Shown one piece after another: positions 58,755 to 64,000 of a stretch of 64,000 nt of DNA (its first letter is position 1; each line of letters starts with the position of its first letter). The stretch is from Membranipora membranacea. Lineage: Eukaryota > Bryozoa > Gymnolaemata > Cheilostomatida > Membraniporidae. The notes beneath the pieces are model-generated. The model was not told where the DNA came from, did no database searches, and worked only from the letters and a program-made list of their open reading frames with translations. The stretch spans positions 23,932,001 to 23,996,000 of the forward strand of contig OU612065.1 of NCBI GenBank assembly GCA_914767715.1, given 5' to 3'. The translations under genes and the position numbers were made by a program.

Positions 58755-61700
58755 ATGCTGCATGCCGATGCAATGCCACAAATAAAGCCTAAGCGATATT
58801 ATGCCGATGTATCGCAAACGCACAAAGATCTAACAAACAATAAGTACAGAAACCTGCGTCGTCCAAAGAAAGTGACATTCTTCTGCAACGGAGATAAGTT
58901 CTTCAAGGGGAAGAAATTCTTTATAACTCCACATCGCTACCTGTCGTTTCAAGACCTCCTGGGAGACCTGACTGGCAAGCTACCAACCACAGCCTCGTTG
59001 CCTTATGGAGTCCGACAGATATACACACCTTCAGGCGGTAGACGCATTCGAGATATCGAACACCTGCAAGACGGGAGGGAGTATGTTTGCGCTGGCTTTG
59101 AGTCATTCAAGTCGATGAACTACGGAATATCAAGTCTAGATCCTTGGTCTCATGGTGAGTCTGGCCTTGGATAAAACTAGCGTAACATAAATTGTAATAA
59201 TCTAATGATTGAAAATCACTTCATTACCAGAAACATTATTGTTAAAGGTATATATCAGGAGATGGGAGTAGGTTCAAAGTGGAAGGCTTATAAAACAGCC
59301 TGACAGAACGCTGTATAATGGTTGTAGGTGACTGAATTTAGATAGGAAACAGATTTTGGATTATTTTGGCTAAATCATGAGTTACAATTAAGCAGTAAGT
59401 AATGTCACATTCAGAAATCGAAGTTCAGTGCTTTCATAGCTCTGCAGTTGCATGTTTGGAAGGCAGCGAGCGAGCGGCTGTGATGGCTGCTGCCAATAAG
59501 TGACCTGCCTCTCAATGTTTTCCGATAGCTGCGTGATTAAACCGCTCACAAAAGAGCTCTTGATTCTGAATAAAATACCTAAATCTGACTGTATTTAAAA
59601 CCTTTTGAAATGGCAGTTTATTGAGCCGTAAATGGCAGCAGGGGACAACTGATGCCAAGATTAGAACACTTTTGTGAGTCAAGAATACAAATTTCTACAG
59701 AAACAACTTACCAAACAATTTGGCGCAATCAGTTATTGAATGTCGCACGGAACCTGAAGGGACTCATACTGAACTTTGATAGCTGTTATAATATCAGACC
59801 TTATCAGCTTTCTTGTATTGAACGTGCAGCAAAATGTTGATATTGTGTTTCAACTGAAAATGTCAAATTTGCTGGTATTATTCTTAAACTTCAGGTTATT
59901 TGGTATGTTTAAATACCACTTGATATGGGACCCAGGTTCATTGAAAAGGGCACGGTGGCCATAGAACACCATGTGAATCCAGGTTATTCCGTGAACCTAT
60001 TTGAGTAGTTCTGCTACAAACAATCTACGAAATGCAGATTGGTCATCAGTAGACTCCTGGAACAATTTTTATTATAGCTATGATTGACTGTGGGTTTACT
60101 CTACAGTTAAGGAAAAATTTCATTTATTTTGTTTATTCTCATGTTAAAGAAGGTACTTCACTGAGAGATAAGTTCTACTGATAGATGTATTTTAACCATT
60201 TCCATCACTATATTACACATGATAGTAGAATTCTCAATGTAGACTACCTGTAGCAAGTAAACAAAAAATGTCAAACCCTTGGCCATCGGAGTCCCACTTC
60301 ATATAAGGTTTTATTATCCACATAAACTTTCTCTCACATAATGTCATTTTCATTCTCGAGATACCTTTAAACATAAACAAGGCCAGCGCAAATCCCAATG
60401 GTTTGGCAGAAGAAATGGGACAAACAAGGGGGACAATTTGGGCTTTTCCTTCAAACAGGTCCAGAACAAAATAGTTGGACAATGTTTGAATTAAATATTG
60501 GTTGTGATAACACAATCCCTATTCACACACCTTGGCATGGTAACAGCAAACAATTAAATTGTCAATCCGTATCGGGATGAAAGCAGAAGAGTGATTATAG
60601 TATTATGGGGGGGCATTATCTGAGATGCCCTTTGCAGGGTTGAAGACCTCTGAAGTCTTTCTCAAACCTACTTGTCAAGCCCTTCATAGAAATACATAAT
60701 CATAGGTATAAATTGGTTGCACGCTACTGCTTTATAAAATTAAAGGGGTTTTTAATCAAAATCAATCATTTGCGCCACGACTCTTGTGACTCTAATTTAA
60801 AATCAGAGAAGCTGGTCTCGCCAACGGCAGTCGATCGCTGGGTTGTAGTCTAAGGCAACTAGAAGGTTAAAGTGTGACTGAAATCGAGGCTACTCTTTGA
60901 GACTTTGTGACATTGGACTGTGGTAATCGAACTGGAGACATGAATAGTTACTACTACTTACACACTAATGACTATTATCGTCAGCAGGAGAGGAAACGCT
61001 ATGTTGCTTCTAAATACGCAAAAAACATTGACGAGGTCATAGGAAAAATAGACATAGGAAAGGGACCTCCTCTCCTAAATAGGAAATATATATGGGGTCG
61101 AGAATGTAAGAATACTTTGAAGTGATATTTGGGGTGCAAGTTGTGAAGAGTTTTTCAACTCTAACACATGGAAGAAGGTTTGGATTAGAACTGGGCCTCG
61201 CTATGCAGTAGATAAGACATATATCAAAGTTGCTAAGAAGTGTGTTTTAACAAACAAGTCATCTATAATTACTATGTTTTGTAATCTACTAATTGAAGAT
61301 TTTAAAACAATTTTTGCATTTCTTTTATATGGTTTCTCTCAACATTCAGCTTCAGGTTTTCATTTAGTATTCACAGAAATGGTCATCAAACTTGTTCAGC
61401 TCATTCAATGGAAGGTAATCAATATGAAACCTAGAGTCAGCCAAGTTTATTCTCTCTCATTGTCATTCAATATGTTTACTGGGTTATTGATTGGTAATTT
61501 TTATGTTTTCATCAGGTCGGCCACATCGGCACACAGACCATCCTTCCACACTAGATCTCAAAGGTGTTTCTGCTCTTCCGAATACTTCCACTGGCCCTTC
61601 TGGGGTGACGCCGAGAGGCCATTATGACAATTATCCTCCGAGAAAACCTCTTCGGCAACAAGCTAACGATCCCTACACATTACGAGACGACGATCGACGG

Positions 61701-62724
61701 TACGGCACCATCACCAAGCCTAAGGTGATTACTGTTGTTCGGGCTGGGCGTAAGCCATATGCAAATATAAAGATCCTGTTAAACCGGAGATCGGTTCAAT
61801 CTTATGAACGTCTGCTCAATGATATATCAGAATCGTTCGGTCCAAAATGGAGGAACAACAAGGTCAGATCTTTATACACTCTGACAGGACGAGAAATTAT
61901 GAGTATATCAGACTTCTTCCGAGGTGACTCCATTTTTGTTGCTGTTGGCAATGAGAAAATATCATTTACCGATGTACAAGATATCATTGAGACTCTGTAC
62001 CCAGAGAGTCCTTATGCAAAAACTCTACTCAGAAATATAGAGAAGCAGAAGCGAAAAGCAAAGCAGCAAATGCTTCAATCTCTAGCTAATGACAATCAGG
62101 ACCTTCAAGAGAAAAACAATCCGGAAAAACCTCCAAAGCGAGCTGTCGTCAAGCCGAACAACACTGCTGTCGTCAAACAGGAAGTGGAGGAAGAAGCTCC
62201 AAAGAAGAAAACCAGACCACCTAAACCGGTCTTGAAGAATGCTGACTCACCTCGAGATGGAAAAGAGAACAAACCAGAACAAAAAGTAGAACCAAAAGGT
62301 AGGTGATCCCTGAGGCTATTATAAATAATATGACAATGCTCATCAGTAGGGAGGAATAATTCGTAAGAGCTGGAGTAAAAGTATCTACATATCGTGAATG
62401 TTTCTATTGCTTAATTACTGATACAAATCAAACACCATCTCCAACAAAATGGATGGTGCAATTTTACTATTATTAAATAATATGTTATGTTATGTAATGA
62501 TAGGTATAAAATTTCGGTGGTACCTTCTATTTCAGTCAAGATAGTTACTAACATACAAAATAGCACTCTTTTCAAAATCAAGATTATTTGAGATTTTAAA
62601 TTTCACAGAAGAGCCATTACCAGAGGAACAGTCAGATGAAGTGGAAAAGCCAAAACTGAAGAAGAAAATAAGCAAGAGGAGCTCAAAGCTGAAACAAACT
62701 GACATAGTACAACCTGCAAGTAAT
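58755..62724 (+). CDS. Tandem doublecortin-domain protein, partial (continues past the window)
   Basis: A microtubule-binding protein of the doublecortin/DCLK superfamily. Coding exons 58755-59154, 61516-62298 and 62609-62724 join in phase (phases 1, 1, 0). The frame is still open after the last donor, AAT|GTAAGT, so the 3' part lies beyond 64000. The first DCX domain is at residues about 39-118 (VTFFCNGDKFFKGKKF, GVRQIYTPSGGRRI, LQDGREYVCAG). The second is at about 204-290 (VVRAGRKPYANIKILLNRR, VRSLYTLTGREI, DFFRGDSIFVAVG). Exon 3 is Lys/Glu-rich. Whether a DCLK-type kinase follows cannot be told here. I took the first ATG (MLHADAMPQI); the second, at codon 7, is also possible. Confidence 0.93.
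60940..61105 (+). CDS. Likely alternative first coding exon of the doublecortin gene
   Basis: Inside the 2.4 kb first intron, an open frame from ATG 60940 begins MNSYYYLHTNDYYRQQERKR. It continues with IDIGKGPPLLNRKYIWGRE and ends at a strong donor T|GTAAGA. The donor phase (1) is the one needed to join the acceptor of the next doublecortin exon at 61516. The product would lack the first DCX domain and keep the second. The frame is open upstream to 60907. It could instead be a chance frame or part of an unrelated small gene. Confidence 0.5.
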
Positions 62725-64000
62725 GTAAGTAACACCTTGTAAACGTGTGATAGATTTAATTCTATGTTTATAATTTTACATGTAATGGTATTACCATATA
62801 TGATTAGAAATTTTAAATAGATCTACAATTTTGTTTTCTGGAAAAAGCTTACTTTACGTGCTTATGACATAACTCTGTATAACGCATGTGAGTAACACTG
62901 ATGTAAGCTTGTGTTAGATTTAGTATAAGATATTTCATGGTATTTCATGGTATTGGATCATACACATCCTGGAAATTTAACAGATCTAAACTTTTTTTAT
63001 TCTGGAAATAGCCCAGACCTACTTCCTGTTCTTATTACACAACTCTGTCTCTGTATAACCCATGTACCAGGCACTGGTGATGACATATATCTGTCAGAGA
63101 CTTTTTTATCAGCTTGTGTCCGATTAGCAGAACTGAGCAGATTTGATGTTTGATCTCAGGGCAACTGTTCAAAGTTATTTCTGCTCAGCAAATATTGACG
63201 CTGCCTATATATCGTGTAATCATAAGTCAGCAAAGTGGTGCCAGTTTTCCTAAGCTTTGCTCTAGGCTAACTTCAATTCAATTCTGCTATTAAATATCAT
63301 ACCTTCACATAACATTCGGTCCTTGAATGTTTTTGAGTCTTTATTTTTAATTTACAAGGACGCCCATTACCATTTGCTATTTGCTGTCAGTATATGAAAA
63401 CATATTGATATATGCTCATGATACATCAAGAGCAATTCAGTCCTGTTTAATATGAAAAGAAAACCCTGAGCGTTAAAATAAAGCTGGAATAATAACCCTA
63501 TTTTTAAATTACTTTGTTCAAGATCGAATTAAATAGAGAGTGCTTTGCCTCGCAATTATGCTGCTCAAGAATGTAAGAGAAAACCCTCTTGAAATAGCTC
63601 TTGAAATAGCTAAATAGTTAAAATGAGCGGAGTGAAAAACAACTGCCTTGTTCAGCGTAGTGGTCATAGGTGAATGCGACAATAATTTATCATTTAAAAC
63701 CGGTAAATAAGGTGTCATGGTATTATCAGATTTGTACCCGTGTTTATCAAAACATTATGATGCTGCCGCTGCCTTTTAAACATTGATAACTTTAACAAAC
63801 ATGTCAAACTGATACAAGTTTTGGTCATGCCATTCAATAATTTTTAAATGCACTAAATTCTTACTCAGCTTATCTTGGTGCTGCTCAGTGCAATTTTCCC
63901 CATTCAAACAATATAAGTACGTTATGACGCAATTAAAATCCGGAAAAGGAACAAACAAAATATAAACCATTTTAGTTCCAACAAGGAGTTAACTCCTTGG
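62725..64000. other. Intron of the doublecortin gene to the window edge
   Basis: No exon with a matching acceptor and phase was found after the donor at 62725. The open frames here are short and unlike known proteins. The next exon is probably beyond the window. Confidence 0.5.

Overview
The window is nuclear DNA from an invertebrate animal. Nearly every gene is split by canonical GT-AG introns, the sequence is AT-rich, and the genes are animal ones: RINT1, a TRIM-type RING/B-box protein, PTPA, DEPDC5, an IgGFc-binding-domain membrane mucin and a doublecortin protein. A sponge or another early-branching or marine invertebrate would fit, but I cannot place the species from sequence alone. I assembled exons by hand from splice sites, reading phase and family similarity. 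The four complete spliced genes each sum to a whole number of codons.

Layout. 1-2352 has no gene. 2353-23243 (minus) is a complete RINT1, 14 coding exons and 778 residues; its 6.5 kb intron holds a decayed non-LTR retrotransposon, a SINE-like piece and a minisatellite. 23244-24293 is a head-to-head promoter interval with dyads and a hairpin element. 24294-26522 (plus) is a 3-exon TRIM-like gene. 29029-29988 (minus) is an uninterrupted PTPA gene. 29989-32709 is a second head-to-head interval rich in hairpin elements. 32710-46769 (plus) is a complete DEPDC5/Iml1, about 30 coding exons and 1473 residues. 47915-56418 (plus) is a 14-exon gene for a type I membrane protein: signal peptide, IgGFc-binding N-terminal domain, Asp-rich metal-binding-like repeat, Thr-rich mucin stalk, membrane helix and acidic tail. 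58755 onward (plus) is a tandem doublecortin gene that runs off the window, with a likely alternative first exon at 60940-61105.

The genes do not form a pathway. RINT1 acts in Golgi-to-ER tethering, DEPDC5 in amino-acid control of TORC1, PTPA in PP2A activation, doublecortin on microtubules, and the TRIM gene probably in ubiquitination. The most distinctive items are the IgGFc-domain membrane mucin, a pair of opposed piggyBac-like MITEs in one of its introns that could fold into a long double-stranded RNA, and the phase-matched alternative first exon of the doublecortin gene. No bacterial-type system, CRISPR array or rRNA was seen, and no intact tRNA gene.
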